The position numbers and the translations under genes were made by a program. Positions 1 through 8,969 of a stretch of DNA of 57,147 bases are shown piece by piece. Each line of letters begins with the position of its first letter. The first letter of the stretch is position 1. The stretch lies in NCBI GenBank assembly GCA_027483885.1, contig JAIXTO010000078.1, positions 1-57,147 on the forward strand, written 5' to 3'. The notes under the pieces were generated by a model, which was not told the DNA's origin, ran no database searches, and saw only the letters and a program-made list of their open reading frames with translations. The DNA is from Rhizobiaceae bacterium. Lineage in GTDB: Bacteria > Pseudomonadota > Alphaproteobacteria > Rhizobiales > Rhizobiaceae.

Positions 1-1151
1 ATGGTGTCGAGCAGGATCTTTTCCATGATCGACCGAAGGCCACGGGCGCCGGTCTTGCGGATGATGGCGCGCTTGGCGATTTCGCGCAGCGCGTCTTCGT
101 GGAAGGTTAGTTCCACGTCTTCCATCTCGAACAGGCGCTGGTACTGCTTGACGAGCGCGTTCTTCGGCTCGGACAGGATCTGGATCAGCGCATCCTCATC
201 GAGATCTTCGAGCGTTGCCAGAACCGGCAGACGACCGATGAACTCAGGGATGAGGCCGAACTTGACCAGATCTTCCGGCTCCAGTTCGCGCAGCACTTCG
301 CCAACGCGGCGATCATCCTCGGCCTTCACCGTGGCGCCAAAACCGATCGAGGTCTTTTCGCCGCGTGCCGATATGATCTTGTCGAGGCCGGCAAAAGCGC
401 CGCCGCAGATGAACAGGATGTTGGTCGTATCCACCTGCAGGAATTCCTGCTGCGGATGCTTGCGGCCACCCTGCGGAGGAACGGACGCAACCGTGCCTTC
501 CATGATTTTCAGAAGCGCCTGCTGCACGCCCTCGCCCGACACGTCACGCGTGATGGACGGGTTGTCGGACTTGCGCGAGATCTTGTCGACTTCGTCGATA
601 TAGACGATGCCGCGCTGCGCCCGCTCGACATTGTAGTCGGCAGCCTGCAGGAGCTTCAGGATGATGTTTTCCACGTCCTCGCCGACATAACCGGCTTCCG
701 TCAGCGTGGTGGCATCGGCCATGGTGAAGGGCACATCGATGATGCGGGCCAGCGTCTGGGCAAGATAGGTCTTGCCGCAGCCCGTGGGGCCCACGAGCAG
801 GATGTTCGACTTCGCCAGTTCCACGTCGCCGTTCTTGGAGGCGTGTGCGAGGCGCTTGTAATGGTTGTGGACGGCAACCGACAGGATCTTCTTGGCCTGT
901 CGCTGGCCGATCACATATTCATCGAGAACCTTGATGATATCCTGCGGCGTGGGAACGCCGTCACGGGACTTCACCATGGAGGTCTTGTTCTCTTCGCGAA
1001 TGATGTCCATGCACAATTCGACGCATTCATCGCAGATGAACACCGTCGGTCCGGCAATCAGCTTGCGGACTTCGTGCTGGCTCTTACCGCAGAACGAACA
1101 ATACAACGTATTCTTGGAGTCGCCGCCGTTGCTGCCGCTGACTTTGCTCAT
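1..1151 (-). CDS. clpX: ATP-dependent Clp protease ATP-binding subunit ClpX (partial, C-terminus off window)
   Basis: ClpX is the AAA+ unfoldase that feeds tagged substrates to ClpP. About 383 of an expected 420-odd codons are visible; the C-terminal end lies beyond base 1. The N-terminal zinc finger has Cys18, Cys21, Cys40 and Cys43, and is followed by the Walker A motif GPTGCGKT near residue 120, Walker [10 protein letters not shown] and the pore and sensor segments. The ATG at 1151 begins [14 protein letters not shown], the usual rhizobial ClpX start. It lies downstream of clpP on the same strand, separated by about 285 bases, so it may be co-transcribed or have its own promoter. The identification is secure. 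Confidence 0.97.
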   Translation of the reverse strand, partial: MSKVSGSNGGDSKNTLYCSFCGKSQHEVRKLIAGPTVFICDECVELCMDIIREENKTSMVKSRDGVPTPQDIIKVLDEYVIGQRQAKKILSVAVHNHYKRLAHASKNGDVELAKSNILLVGPTGCGKTYLAQTLARIIDVPFTMADATTLTEAGYVGEDVENIILKLLQAADYNVERAQRGIVYIDEVDKISRKSDNPSITRDVSGEGVQQALLKIMEGTVASVPPQGGRKHPQQEFLQVDTTNILFICGGAFAGLDKIISARGEKTSIGFGATVKAEDDRRVGEVLRELEPEDLVKFGLIPEFIGRLPVLATLEDLDEDALIQILSEPKNALVKQYQRLFEMEDVELTFHEDALREIAKRAIIRKTGARGLRSIMEKILLDT

Positions 1152-1331
1152 ATCACTTCCCTTCCAGCACACCGCTCGCCCGTCATCGGGGCGCGGACAC
1201 TTCTTTCGCCGGCTGGCAGGCTTCCGCCGGAAGACCTGCCTGCTTCGCTCTTGAGGGTACTCTGCCGGTTGGGAACCAGAATGTCCCCGGCCCGGCGGCA
1301 ACGAACCCCTTCCAGACCGATGCTATGTCAT

Positions 1332-1363
1332 AAGAGTTCAACACAGCATTAATATCAACTCTT
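1332..1363. promoter_or_regulatory. Inverted repeat in the clpP-clpX intergenic region
   Basis: AAGAGTT (1332-1338) and AACTCTT (1357-1363) form an inverted repeat with an 18-base spacer; one more outer base pair extends each arm. It lies about 180 bases upstream of the clpX start. The spacing fits a dimeric regulator on the same face of two helical turns, but no known regulator is recognised. It could be a chance dyad. Confidence 0.3.
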
Positions 1364-1435
1364 AGCGCTTTCCTCGCGAGATAAAACCCCTGTTTTCGGT
1401 CACAACGGGGTGAAGCTTCGCGCGGCATGCCCGCC

Positions 1436-2068
1436 TCAGGCGGCGGGAGCGCCTTCCAGTTCAAGCCTGGAGGTCAGGATCTTGTCGACCACGCCCCAGT
1501 TCAGAGCTTCCTCACTGTCCATGAAGTGGTCACGATCGAGGGTCTTTTCAATCTCCTCGTACGTGCGGCCAGTATGCTTCACGTAAACGTCGTTCAGACG
1601 TTTTTTCATCTTCAATATGTCACGAGCGTGGCGTTCGATATCCGAGGCCTGGCCCTGGAAACCGCCCGACGGCTGGTGAACCATGATGCGCGAATTCGGC
1701 ATGGCAAAGCGCATGCCCTTTTCGCCGGCTGCCAGAAGCAGCGAGCCCATGGACGCAGCCTGCCCGATGCACAGCGTCGAAACGGCCGGACGGATGAACT
1801 GCATCGTGTCGTAGATCGACATGCCGGCCGTCACAACGCCGCCCGGCGAATTGATGTAAAGCGCGATTTCCTTCTTCGGGTTTTCCGATTCGAGAAACAG
1901 AAGCTGCGCGCAGACCAGCGAAGCCATGTGATCTTCCACAGGGCCCGTCAGGAAAATGATCCGCTCCTTCAGGAGGCGCGAATAGATGTCATAGGAGCGC
2001 TCGCCGCGATTGGTCTGCTCCACGACCATCGGCACCAGAGCCATGGCGGTATCAACGGGATTTCTCAT
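1436..2068 (-). CDS. clpP: ATP-dependent Clp protease proteolytic subunit ClpP
   Basis: ClpP is the serine peptidase of the ClpXP/ClpAP complex. The product is 210 aa from the start chosen here. The catalytic triad is visible as Ser106 (QAASMGS), His131 (MVHQPSGG) and Asp180 (DRDHFM). An in-frame ATG lies 18 bases upstream at 2086, but AAAGGA sits just before the ATG at 2068 and the protein then begins [14 protein letters not shown], the common rhizobial N-terminus. The gene is followed by clpX on the same strand. A heat-shock-like promoter candidate lies upstream. Identification is secure; the start is likely. Confidence 0.97.
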   Translation of the reverse strand: MRNPVDTAMALVPMVVEQTNRGERSYDIYSRLLKERIIFLTGPVEDHMASLVCAQLLFLESENPKKEIALYINSPGGVVTAGMSIYDTMQFIRPAVSTLCIGQAASMGSLLLAAGEKGMRFAMPNSRIMVHQPSGGFQGQASDIERHARDILKMKKRLNDVYVKHTGRTYEEIEKTLDRDHFMDSEEALNWGVVDKILTSRLELEGAPAA

Positions 2069-2140
2069 GTTGTTCCTTTGTTTCATCGGGCGCCCGACGG
2101 CGTTGCCGCGCCAGGAATCGTCTACACTTGCTCAACTCCC

Positions 2141-2171
2141 TACATAGAGTGTGGAAGGGCCGCACTTCAAG
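2141..2171 (-). promoter_or_regulatory. Candidate heat-shock (RpoH-type) promoter of clpP
   Basis: Read on the minus strand, CTTGAA (2171-2166) is followed after 16 bases by CTCTATGTA (2149-2141). This resembles the alphaproteobacterial RpoH pattern (CTTGAA and a -10 like CYTATNT) and is placed about 70 bases upstream of the clpP start. clpP is commonly RpoH-controlled, so the site is plausible, but the match is by eye. Confidence 0.4.
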
Positions 2172-2264
2172 ACGCGCAAGCGGATATCCTTAATCCCTCC
2201 CCGACGATGCTAACAATTCGAAAATGCCCTGCACCGACCTTTTTTTGGAACAAGGGCTTCTTAA

Positions 2265-3560
2265 ATGATCGCCACTTATGTTACGCAAGTGAGGTTTTCG
2301 CAGGGGCTTTACTTGGACATCAAAACGGCAATGCTCCTCTGGGCAGTGGAATCCCTTACGCTTTCAGTATTACTGCTGGCGATGTGGTGGCATGACCGCG
2401 GGCTGAAAGTGGTTCTCGCCTGGGCTCTTGGCTTTGCAGCGCATGGTTTTGGCATCGCACTTGTCGGCGCACGTGGACTGGTGCCGGACATACTGTCGAT
2501 CATCGTGGGAAACCAGTTGATTTTGCTCGGCATTATTAGCTGGTGCGCCGGCATGCGCTTTTATGATGGTAAAAAACTGCATGCCGTTTTTTTGGTCCCG
2601 CTGATCATCTGGGTCCTCGCCATGCAGTGGCATCTTTTCAACGCGCAATTCTGGACGCGCGTACTGGTTTTCCAGCTGTGCAGCGCCTTGTGTTATTTCA
2701 TGCTCGGATACCTGATGGTCCGCGGAGCACCGCAACCGCGCGGCCCGCGCCGCATTTTTGCTGCCGTCTGCGGGCTCCAGGCGGCGGCAATGTTGGCGAC
2801 CGCGCTTGCCAGCCCTATCGTGCGGCCGCAACGTTTTGCCGATCTGCCATACTTCACGCTCTATCTGATGATCGGAATATTCTGTCTTGTTTCGGGAATC
2901 ATGCTTGGCGCGCGGCTCTTGATGGTGCGTGGCGAGGAGAGGTTGAGGCAACTCGTCATCTCCGATCCGCTGACCGGCGTCCTCAACCGGCGCGGCTTTC
3001 TGGAACGGTTTGAGACCATGCGCCGCCACCCTCCGGCCGGCAAGCTGATGCTGGCGCTTGCCGTGTTCGATCTCGACCATTTCAAGGACATCAACGACCG
3101 CTTCGGCCATACCTGCGGTGATACGGTGCTGGTGACCTTCTGCCGGGCAGCCCAGCAGTGCATCGGCACCCGCGGCACGTTCGGGCGTATCGGTGGAGAG
3201 GAATTTGCCGGCCTCCTGCACGTGGCAAGCGCCGAGGAGGCCGTGCAGATTACCGAGTCGGTTCGCCTTGCGCTCATGCGCCAGGCCATCGAGACGGGCG
3301 GCATCGAGCCGGTGGTAACGGCAACCGTCAGCGCCGGCATCATGCTTGCACCTGTCATGTCGGCCGGCATAGACCATATGCTGTCGGTGGCGGATCGGGC
3401 GCTTTACGCCGCAAAAAGTGCCGGTCGCAACGCCACGGTGCTGGATGACGGGATGACCATCACCGTGATCGGCACGAGGGAAACACGCCAGCAGCAGGCC
3501 ACGGCCGTCGATGCCGGCCAGACCGTGACGCTCTTCCCGCCCCAGACGCTGTCAGCCTGA
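2265..3560 (+). CDS. Membrane-anchored diguanylate cyclase (GGEEF)
   Basis: This protein probably makes c-di-GMP at the inner membrane. Residues 20-220 hold about six hydrophobic segments; the GGDEF domain starts at DPLTGVLNRRGF (234-245), with DLDHFK at 269-274 and the active-site signature GGEEF at 310-314, all compatible with activity. The inhibitory RxxD site expected just before GGEEF is absent (the two positions are both Gly). A TTG at 2313 with CAGGGG six bases ahead would give a shorter product beginning (M)DIKTAMLLW and may be the true start. It is transcribed away from clpP. The signals that control it are not recognisable in the membrane part. Confidence 0.88.
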   Translation: MIATYVTQVRFSQGLYLDIKTAMLLWAVESLTLSVLLLAMWWHDRGLKVVLAWALGFAAHGFGIALVGARGLVPDILSIIVGNQLILLGIISWCAGMRFYDGKKLHAVFLVPLIIWVLAMQWHLFNAQFWTRVLVFQLCSALCYFMLGYLMVRGAPQPRGPRRIFAAVCGLQAAAMLATALASPIVRPQRFADLPYFTLYLMIGIFCLVSGIMLGARLLMVRGEERLRQLVISDPLTGVLNRRGFLERFETMRRHPPAGKLMLALAVFDLDHFKDINDRFGHTCGDTVLVTFCRAAQQCIGTRGTFGRIGGEEFAGLLHVASAEEAVQITESVRLALMRQAIETGGIEPVVTATVSAGIMLAPVMSAGIDHMLSVADRALYAAKSAGRNATVLDDGMTITVIGTRETRQQQATAVDAGQTVTLFPPQTLSA

Positions 3561-3629
3561 AGCGTAGGCGGCGATTTTTTCCGCAAGGCCCAATTCCGGT
3601 CGCCGGGATTTTGCAGTAGACCGCGTCGC

Positions 3630-4904
3630 ATGACCGAGATTTCCCCTTCCCCCGCGCCTTTCGCCCCGGATGTCCTTAACCTTGATGCCGGCGCGCGCCG
3701 GATCCGCCTTGACGGGCGCAACCCCGCCTTCTTTTCGCAGCCGAACGCCGTTTATGCGGCGCTTCATGCAACCTGTCCGACCTTCTACTGGGAGGAGCAG
3801 CGGCAGTGGTTCTTTACCGGTTACGACCACGTGAACGCGCTTCTGCGCGATCGCCGTTTTGGTCGGCAGATCCTGCATATCGCCAGCCGCGAAGAGCTGG
3901 GCCTGCCGGAACCCTGCGCCCACACGCAAAATTTCGATCTGGCCGAGCGCCATTCGCTGCTGGAGATCGAACCGCCGGAACACACGCGGCTGCGCACGCT
4001 GGTCAACCGCGCCTTCGTGTCGCGCCATGTGGAGAAGATGACCAGCGAGATCGAGGATCTCGCCAACCGGCTGATCGACGGTTTTGTCGCGGAGGGCGAA
4101 ACGGAACTTTTGTCGACCTTTGCCGACATCATTCCCGTCACGATGATTGCCCGTATGATCGGCATCCCCGAAGAGATGGGGCCGCAGCTTCTGAAATGGA
4201 GCCATGACTATGTCGGCATGTACATGTTCAAACGTTCGCGCGCCGACGAGGAGGCAGCCGACCGCTCGGCGAAGGAATTTGCCGATTATGTGAAGACGGT
4301 GATTGCCGAGCGGCGTCAAAACCCGCGCGACGACCTGTTGAGCCACATGATCCACACCGAGCACAAGGGCCAGTATTTAAGCGACGACGAGCTGGTGTCG
4401 ACCACCATCGTTCTCTTGAACGCTGGCCATGAGGCGACCGTTCACCAGATCGGCAATTCGGTTCGGGTGATTCTCGAGAGCGGGCTTGATCCGGCCGTGA
4501 TGTTTGCCGATGCCAAGGCGACCGAGCGCACCGTGGAGGAAACGCTGCGCATCTGCGCACCCGTCCATATTTTTCAGCGCTGGGCTCTGGAGGATGTCGA
4601 GGTGGATGGCGTCAGCCTGAAGCGCGGTGACAAGGTGAGCCTCATCCTTGCCGCTGCCAATCTCGACCCGAATAAATTTTCCGATCCGCTGACCTTCAAG
4701 CCGGACCGCAACGAAGGCGCCAACCTCTCCTTCGGCGCCGGCATCCATTTTTGCATCGGCGCGCCGCTCGCCCGGCTCGAACTAAACATCGTGCTGCCGC
4801 TGCTCTTCAGGCGGTTAGCTGGGCTTCGCATCCCGCGTCCGCCTGTCGTCAAGGACGTTTATCATTTCCACGGGCTGGAACGGCTGGATCTCGCCTGGGG
4901 CTAA
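3630..4904 (+). CDS. Cytochrome P450
   Basis: This is a 424-aa soluble bacterial P450, a haem monooxygenase of unknown substrate. Family marks are the EPPEHTRLR segment near 114, the I-helix AGHEAT (265-270), the ExxR pair Glu304-Arg307, and the haem loop FGAGIHFCIG (368-377) with Cys375 as the thiolate ligand. No ferredoxin or reductase gene is adjacent, so electrons must come from elsewhere. Its stop codon overlaps the stop of the convergent cupin gene. No close subfamily can be named by eye. Confidence 0.95.
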   Translation: MTEISPSPAPFAPDVLNLDAGARRIRLDGRNPAFFSQPNAVYAALHATCPTFYWEEQRQWFFTGYDHVNALLRDRRFGRQILHIASREELGLPEPCAHTQNFDLAERHSLLEIEPPEHTRLRTLVNRAFVSRHVEKMTSEIEDLANRLIDGFVAEGETELLSTFADIIPVTMIARMIGIPEEMGPQLLKWSHDYVGMYMFKRSRADEEAADRSAKEFADYVKTVIAERRQNPRDDLLSHMIHTEHKGQYLSDDELVSTTIVLLNAGHEATVHQIGNSVRVILESGLDPAVMFADAKATERTVEETLRICAPVHIFQRWALEDVEVDGVSLKRGDKVSLILAAANLDPNKFSDPLTFKPDRNEGANLSFGAGIHFCIGAPLARLELNIVLPLLFRRLAGLRIPRPPVVKDVYHFHGLERLDLAWG

Positions 4905-5245
4905 AGCCGGATGACATAATCCTTGCGGGTCGTTTCGATGACGTCCCAGCTTCCCTTGAAGCCGGGCCGCAGGATCATGCGGTCGCCGGCCTTCAGGTGA
5001 ACGGGCGCGCCGCCGTCCTCCGTGACAATCGAATAGCCGTCGAGAATGTGGAAATATTCCCACTCGTCATAGACGATGCGCCACTTGCCGGGCGTTGCCT
5101 CCCAGACGCCCGCATAGATCCCGCCATCCGCCTCCTCGATGTTCCAGGTGCGGAATTTCGGATTGCCTGAGATGAGCCGGTCGGGTGCCGGTGCGCCCTC
5201 TTCCGGCTCGATGGCGGAGAGGTCGAAGGAAAGGCTGGCGGACAT
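4901..5245 (-). CDS. Small cupin-domain protein (DUF861/cupin_3-like)
   Basis: This 114-aa single-domain cupin has the pattern of the DUF861/(S)-ureidoglycine aminohydrolase-like group: a GVWEATPGKWRIVYDEWEYF strand pair, then ILDGYSIVTEDGG and HLKAGDRMILRPGFKGSWDV. The start at 5245 is preceded by GAGGAG at good spacing; an upstream in-frame ATG at 5311 has no such site. The gene converges on the P450 and the two stop codons share bases (TAA 4902-4904, TAG 4901-4903). Function is not known; a small-molecule binding or enzyme role is only inferred from the fold. Confidence 0.85.
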   Translation of the reverse strand: MSASLSFDLSAIEPEEGAPAPDRLISGNPKFRTWNIEEADGGIYAGVWEATPGKWRIVYDEWEYFHILDGYSIVTEDGGAPVHLKAGDRMILRPGFKGSWDVIETTRKDYVIRL

Positions 5246-5356
5246 TTTTGTGGCTCCTCGGCAGATGCTTGTTTCTTCAAACATCAAAGCCGCCGGTGAC
5301 GGATCAGGCAAGGCCCGAACGGCACCGGCGGCTTCGATGATTAAAGTGGAAAGGTA

Positions 5357-6640
5357 TCAGACCTTTGCCAGCGACTGTTCGAGATCGGCGATGATATCGG
5401 CGATGTCCTCGATGCCGACCGACAGGCGCACCACATCCGGCCCGGCACCGGCGGCCACCTGCTGTTCCGCCGTCAACTGACGGTGCGTGGTGGAGGCCGG
5501 GTGGATGACCAGCGAGCGTGTGTCGCCGATATTGGCGAGATGCGAGAACAGTTTCAGCCCCTCGACAAAATTCTTGCCCGCCTCATAACCGCCCTTCAGG
5601 CCGAAGGTGAACACGGCACCGGCGCCTTTTGGCGAATAGCGGGTCTGAAGCGCATGGTTCGGATCGTCGGCCAAACCGGCGTAATTGACCCAGGACACCT
5701 TGTCATGCCCCTTCAGCCATTCTGCAACGGCGGCCGCATTGTCGCAGTGGCGCTGCATGCGAAGCGGCAGCGTTTCGATGCCGGTCAAAATCATGAAGGC
5801 GTTGAACGGCGAGATCGCGGGCCCAAGATCGCGAAGACCGAGCACGCGGGCTGCAATTGCAAAGGCGAAATTGCCAAAGGTCTGGTGCAGCACGAGGCCG
5901 GCATATTCCGGCCGCGGTTCCGACAGCATGGGATAACGCCCCGACGCCGACCAGTCGAACGTGCCGCCGTCGACCAGAATGCCGCCCATGGAATTGCCGT
6001 GGCCGCCCAAAAACTTGGTCAGCGAATGGATGACGATATCGGCGCCGTGTTCGAGCGGGCGCAGCAGATAAGGGCTTGCCATCGTATTGTCGACGATGAG
6101 CGGCAGGCCATGGGCCTGCGCCACCTCGGCAATCGCTGCGATATCCACAAAGGTGCCGCCGGGATTGGCCAGGCTTTCAATGAAAAAGGCTTGCGTGTTT
6201 TCATCGATCTGAGCCGCAAAATCTGCGGGATCTGCCGGATCGGCCCAGCGCACCTCCCAGCCAAAATTCTTGAAGGCATGGCCGAACTGGTTGATCGAGC
6301 CGCCATAAAGCCGCCTTGCCGCCACGAAATTGGCGCCGGGCTTCATGATCGTGTGGAAGACCAGCATCTGCGCCGCGTGGCCGGAGGCGACTGCAAGGGC
6401 TGCCGTGCCCCCCTCGAGGGCTGCCACCTTCTCTTCCAGCACCGCCTGCGTCGGGTTCATGATGCGGGTGTAGATATTGCCGAATTCCTTCAGGCCAAAC
6501 AGGGCGGCGGCATGATCGGCATCGTTGAAGACAAAGGACGACGTCTGGTAGATGGGCGTGGCGCGGGCACCGGTTGCCGGATCGGGCTTGGCGCCCGCAT
6601 GGATGGCGAGTGTGGAAAAGCCCGGATGCTTCGTGGTCAT
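5357..6640 (-). CDS. metY: O-acetylhomoserine sulfhydrylase (aminocarboxypropyltransferase)
   Basis: This 427-aa PLP enzyme of the Cys/Met metabolism family makes homocysteine from O-acetylhomoserine and sulfide. It shows the MetY-type features: [27 protein letters not shown], the SGHAAQ segment, the phosphate-binding region and the PLP lysine K209 in [17 protein letters not shown] precedes the ATG at 6640 by six bases, which favours it over the ATG at 6676. It is divergent from the DUF6455 gene. Cystathionine synthase or lyase paralogues are less likely because of the length and the NPTQ region. Confidence 0.92.
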   Translation of the reverse strand: MTTKHPGFSTLAIHAGAKPDPATGARATPIYQTSSFVFNDADHAAALFGLKEFGNIYTRIMNPTQAVLEEKVAALEGGTAALAVASGHAAQMLVFHTIMKPGANFVAARRLYGGSINQFGHAFKNFGWEVRWADPADPADFAAQIDENTQAFFIESLANPGGTFVDIAAIAEVAQAHGLPLIVDNTMASPYLLRPLEHGADIVIHSLTKFLGGHGNSMGGILVDGGTFDWSASGRYPMLSEPRPEYAGLVLHQTFGNFAFAIAARVLGLRDLGPAISPFNAFMILTGIETLPLRMQRHCDNAAAVAEWLKGHDKVSWVNYAGLADDPNHALQTRYSPKGAGAVFTFGLKGGYEAGKNFVEGLKLFSHLANIGDTRSLVIHPASTTHRQLTAEQQVAAGAGPDVVRLSVGIEDIADIIADLEQSLAKV

Positions 6641-6836
6641 GTCTGTCCTCCCGAAAATTCTTGATGCCTGCTCCATTGGTCAAAGGCCGGCAGGTCAGGC
6701 TGGACTATAACCTGCGCCCTGCGGTGGCAACAGCCTCCGGAACAGCCGAGTCGCGCCTTGGCTAAGAAGGATTTTGCGGCAAGCGGGCATCGATTGGAAA
6801 AACAGCTTTGACTTTCGCCGTTCCCGTCCCAAACGC

Positions 6837-6850
6837 TTGATCCGGATCAA
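6837..6850. promoter_or_regulatory. FNR/FixK-type anaerobox
   Basis: TTGATCCGGATCAA is a perfect match to TTGAT-N4-ATCAA, the site bound by FNR, FnrN and FixK. It is centred about 61 bases upstream of the DUF6455 gene start at 6905 and about 200 bases from the divergent metY start. Position and symmetry argue for oxygen-responsive control of the downstream gene. Confidence 0.7.
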
Positions 6851-6904
6851 TGCAGCGATGCCAATCCGTTTTCATCCTGTTTTCCAGCTGAAGGGAGAAC
6901 GGCC

Positions 6905-7342
6905 ATGAAAGCCTTGATGACGGCCTCGACACAGACATCTGCGGGATTTGCCGCCCGCCTGGCACATCTTTACGGCAATATCCGCAACTGCTTTTACAGC
7001 GATGACGGATTTCAAAAGCTCGACCGCGATCTTCAGCGGCAAACGGCATTGGATCTTGGCATGGCGCCGGAGCGGCTGGCGGCTGTCAGCCGCAAGGGCG
7101 AACACGGCGCCGACGAGATGGACGCGCTGATGCATGCGCTGCACATCGACCCGGTGGAAGTGCGCCTGCTGCAACCGGCCGCCTATCGCGACATGCAGGC
7201 CAGTTGCGCGCTCTGCGCATCGAAAGAGACCTGCCGGCACGATCTTGCCGAGGGCACGGCCGCCACGCAGTTTGCCGGTTATTGCAACAATGCCGATCAC
7301 ATGAACGGCCTGCGCGCCGAACCTGACCTGCTGGAAGACTAA
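6905..7342 (+). CDS. DUF6455 domain protein
   Basis: This 145-aa cytoplasmic protein has the DUF6455 pattern: a helical N-terminal half and a C-terminal cluster Cys101, Cys104, Cys110 and Cys127 (CALCASKETC ... GYCNNA) able to bind a metal or form a redox centre. No enzyme function is known. AAGGGAG lies before the ATG. The perfect FNR box about 60 bases upstream predicts induction when oxygen is low, which would suit a metal- or redox-linked role. metY, divergent, is on the other side of the box. Confidence 0.85.
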   Translation: MKALMTASTQTSAGFAARLAHLYGNIRNCFYSDDGFQKLDRDLQRQTALDLGMAPERLAAVSRKGEHGADEMDALMHALHIDPVEVRLLQPAAYRDMQASCALCASKETCRHDLAEGTAATQFAGYCNNADHMNGLRAEPDLLED

Positions 7343-7356
7343 AAAACCTTCGGCTC

Positions 7357-7791
7357 TCAGAGATGGCTGCGCAGCCGCGGATATTCCATCGCCGGGCACC
7401 GGTTCATCACAACCCTGATGCCGGCCGCCTCCGCCTTTGCCGCGGCCGCATCGTCGCGCACGCCAAGCTGCATCCAGAGAACCTTCGGCAGTTTTTCCAG
7501 TGCCAGCACTTCGTCGACGAGAGCCCCGACATGAGCCGAGGCCCTGAAGACATCGACCATGTCGATCGGTTCGGCAATGTCGGCGAGGTGCCCAATCACT
7601 GTCTGGCCGAGGATGACCTTGCCCGCCTGCCCCGGATTGACGGGGATGACGTGATAGCCCTTCGCCAGCAGAAAGGCAGAGACACCGTGGCTGGGCCGCG
7701 AGGGATTGATGGACGCGCCGACCACGGCCACCGTCTTCACAGTCTTCAGGATGTCGGCCAGATAACCGTCGTCATACTGATCATGGTTCAT
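7357..7791 (-). CDS. CoA-binding domain protein (YccU-like)
   Basis: This 144-aa Rossmann-fold protein of the CoA-binding family (COG1832) has VAVVGASINPSRPSHGVSAFL near residue 22, the conserved VIPVNPGQ step and WMQLGVRDD in the C-terminal half. Family members bind CoA or acyl-CoA; a defined reaction is not known. GGGAGG stands just before the start at 7791. It converges on the DUF6455 gene, whose stop is only 14 bases away. Confidence 0.9.
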   Translation of the reverse strand: MNHDQYDDGYLADILKTVKTVAVVGASINPSRPSHGVSAFLLAKGYHVIPVNPGQAGKVILGQTVIGHLADIAEPIDMVDVFRASAHVGALVDEVLALEKLPKVLWMQLGVRDDAAAAKAEAAGIRVVMNRCPAMEYPRLRSHL

Positions 7792-7873
7792 CGTATTTCC
7801 TCCCGGCGCAACACTTGGCCGTCAACAGAGTGTGCGCTAGTTACGTTCCCGGAGCTTTAAAAGGGAACAGACA

Positions 7874-8227
7874 ATGCGAAAGATTCTTGCCCCTGCGACC
7901 CTCGCTTTGCTGGGTGTCAGCCTCCTCACCGGGACACAGGCGCAGGCGATTTCGCGCTACAATTCCACGGGCATGTCCTGCGCGGCCGTGCAGGATGCGA
8001 TTTCCCGCGAGGGGGCCGCCATCCTGCGCTATCCCGGCCGCACCGGCATTACCCTCTATGACCGCTACGTTGCCTCCGGCCGCCTTTGCGCATCCGGCGA
8101 ATTTGCCAAGGCCTCGACGGTTCCGACGTCAGATCTCAACAATTGCCCGGTGCGCCACTGCGAGCGCCGCCCGGACCCGGACGATTGCCATAACTTCCTC
8201 GAGCCCGGCTGTTTCGGCCTCGATTGA
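7874..8227 (+). CDS. Small secreted Cys-rich protein
   Basis: This 117-aa protein begins with a clear Sec signal peptide (MRKILAPATLALLGVSLLTG, then TQAQA and a likely cut near residue 25). The mature part has six cysteines (SCAAV, LCASG, NCPVRHC, DCHNF, PGCFG), an arrangement suited to disulfides in the periplasm. I do not recognise a named family; it looks like a rhizobial conserved hypothetical. An SD-like GGGAAC precedes the ATG. The two neighbours give no functional clue. Confidence 0.8.
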   Translation: MRKILAPATLALLGVSLLTGTQAQAISRYNSTGMSCAAVQDAISREGAAILRYPGRTGITLYDRYVASGRLCASGEFAKASTVPTSDLNNCPVRHCERRPDPDDCHNFLEPGCFGLD

Positions 8228-8251
8228 CGCGTTTTGGCACTAGAAAGGCGG

Positions 8252-8333
8252 GCCAGGGTGGCGATATTTTGTGGTATCATGTAACCACACCTTTAAGCCA
8301 TTGAATTACATATAGAATATTTCAGACCCTGGC
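8252..8333. other. Nested inverted repeats downstream of the secreted protein gene
   Basis: An outer pair GCCAGGGT (8252-8259) and ACCCTGGC (8326-8333) encloses an inner pair TGTGGT (8270-8275) and ACCACA (8284-8289). The interior is AT-rich. It could fold as a structured RNA or hold an operator; no U-run follows either stem, so it is not an obvious terminator. Confidence 0.3.
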
Positions 8334-8344
8334 GGAAGCCCTTC

Positions 8345-8373
8345 TTGACGCTTGGCAGCACCATCCGTATAAG
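8345..8373 (+). promoter_or_regulatory. sigma-70 promoter of rplM-rpsI
   Basis: TTGACG (8345-8350) and TATAAG (8368-8373) are separated by exactly 17 bases and lie about 130 bases upstream of rplM. This is among the best housekeeping-type promoter matches in the window and implies a leader of about 120 bases before the ribosomal protein genes. Confidence 0.7.
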
Positions 8374-8502
8374 CCGCGCCAGGAAGCGGATCCGCACAGG
8401 ATGCGCAGCCTTGGGCGTGAAAACGCCTTTTCAAAACAAGCAACAAGAAACGCCTGGGGCTGGGGCTTGCTCCGCCCGGGATTATCGAGAAGAGAGCAAC
8501 AT

Positions 8503-8967
8503 ATGTCTACCTTCGTTCAGAAGCCCGCTGAGGTGGAGAAGAAGTGGGTGCTGATCGACGCCGAAGGTCTCGTCGTCGGACGCCTCGCTACCATCATTGC
8601 TACCCGCCTGCGCGGCAAGCACAAGGCTACCTACACCCCCCACGTTGACGACGGCGACAATGTCATCGTCATCAATGCCGACAAGGTGGTCTTCACCGGC
8701 AACAAGTACACCGACAAGAAGTACTACTGGCACACCGGTTACCCGGGCGGCATCAAGGAGCGCACCGCACGCGCCATCATCGAAGGCCGTTTCCCGGAAC
8801 GCGTCCTCGAAAAGGCTGTCGAGCGCATGATCCCGCGCGGACCGCTTGGCCGTCGCCAGATGAAGAACCTGCGCGTTTACGCCGGCTCGAACCATCCCCA
8901 TGAAGCACAGCAGCCGGTCTCGCTTGACGTGGCAACGCTGAACAGCAAGAACGTAAGGAGCGCCTGA
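8503..8967 (+). CDS. rplM: 50S ribosomal protein L13
   Basis: The 154-aa product matches L13 throughout: [20 protein letters not shown], the [23 protein letters not shown] core, [16 protein letters not shown] and [24 protein letters not shown]. It belongs to the large subunit. The chosen ATG gives the normal L13 N-terminus ([11 protein letters not shown]); upstream in-frame starts would add 34 unrelated residues. It forms a two-gene operon with rpsI, two bases after its stop codon. The promoter lies at 8345-8373. Confidence 0.98.
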   Translation: MSTFVQKPAEVEKKWVLIDAEGLVVGRLATIIATRLRGKHKATYTPHVDDGDNVIVINADKVVFTGNKYTDKKYYWHTGYPGGIKERTARAIIEGRFPERVLEKAVERMIPRGPLGRRQMKNLRVYAGSNHPHEAQQPVSLDVATLNSKNVRSA

Positions 8968-8969
8968 TC

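Noticed and set aside
6641..6780. Possible SAM-II riboswitch upstream of metY
   Set aside because: SAM-II elements often precede metA and metZ in alphaproteobacteria, but the leader lacks the conserved GATTTG and GCTAAA segments and the pseudoknot pairing; only a promoter-like TATAGT was seen.
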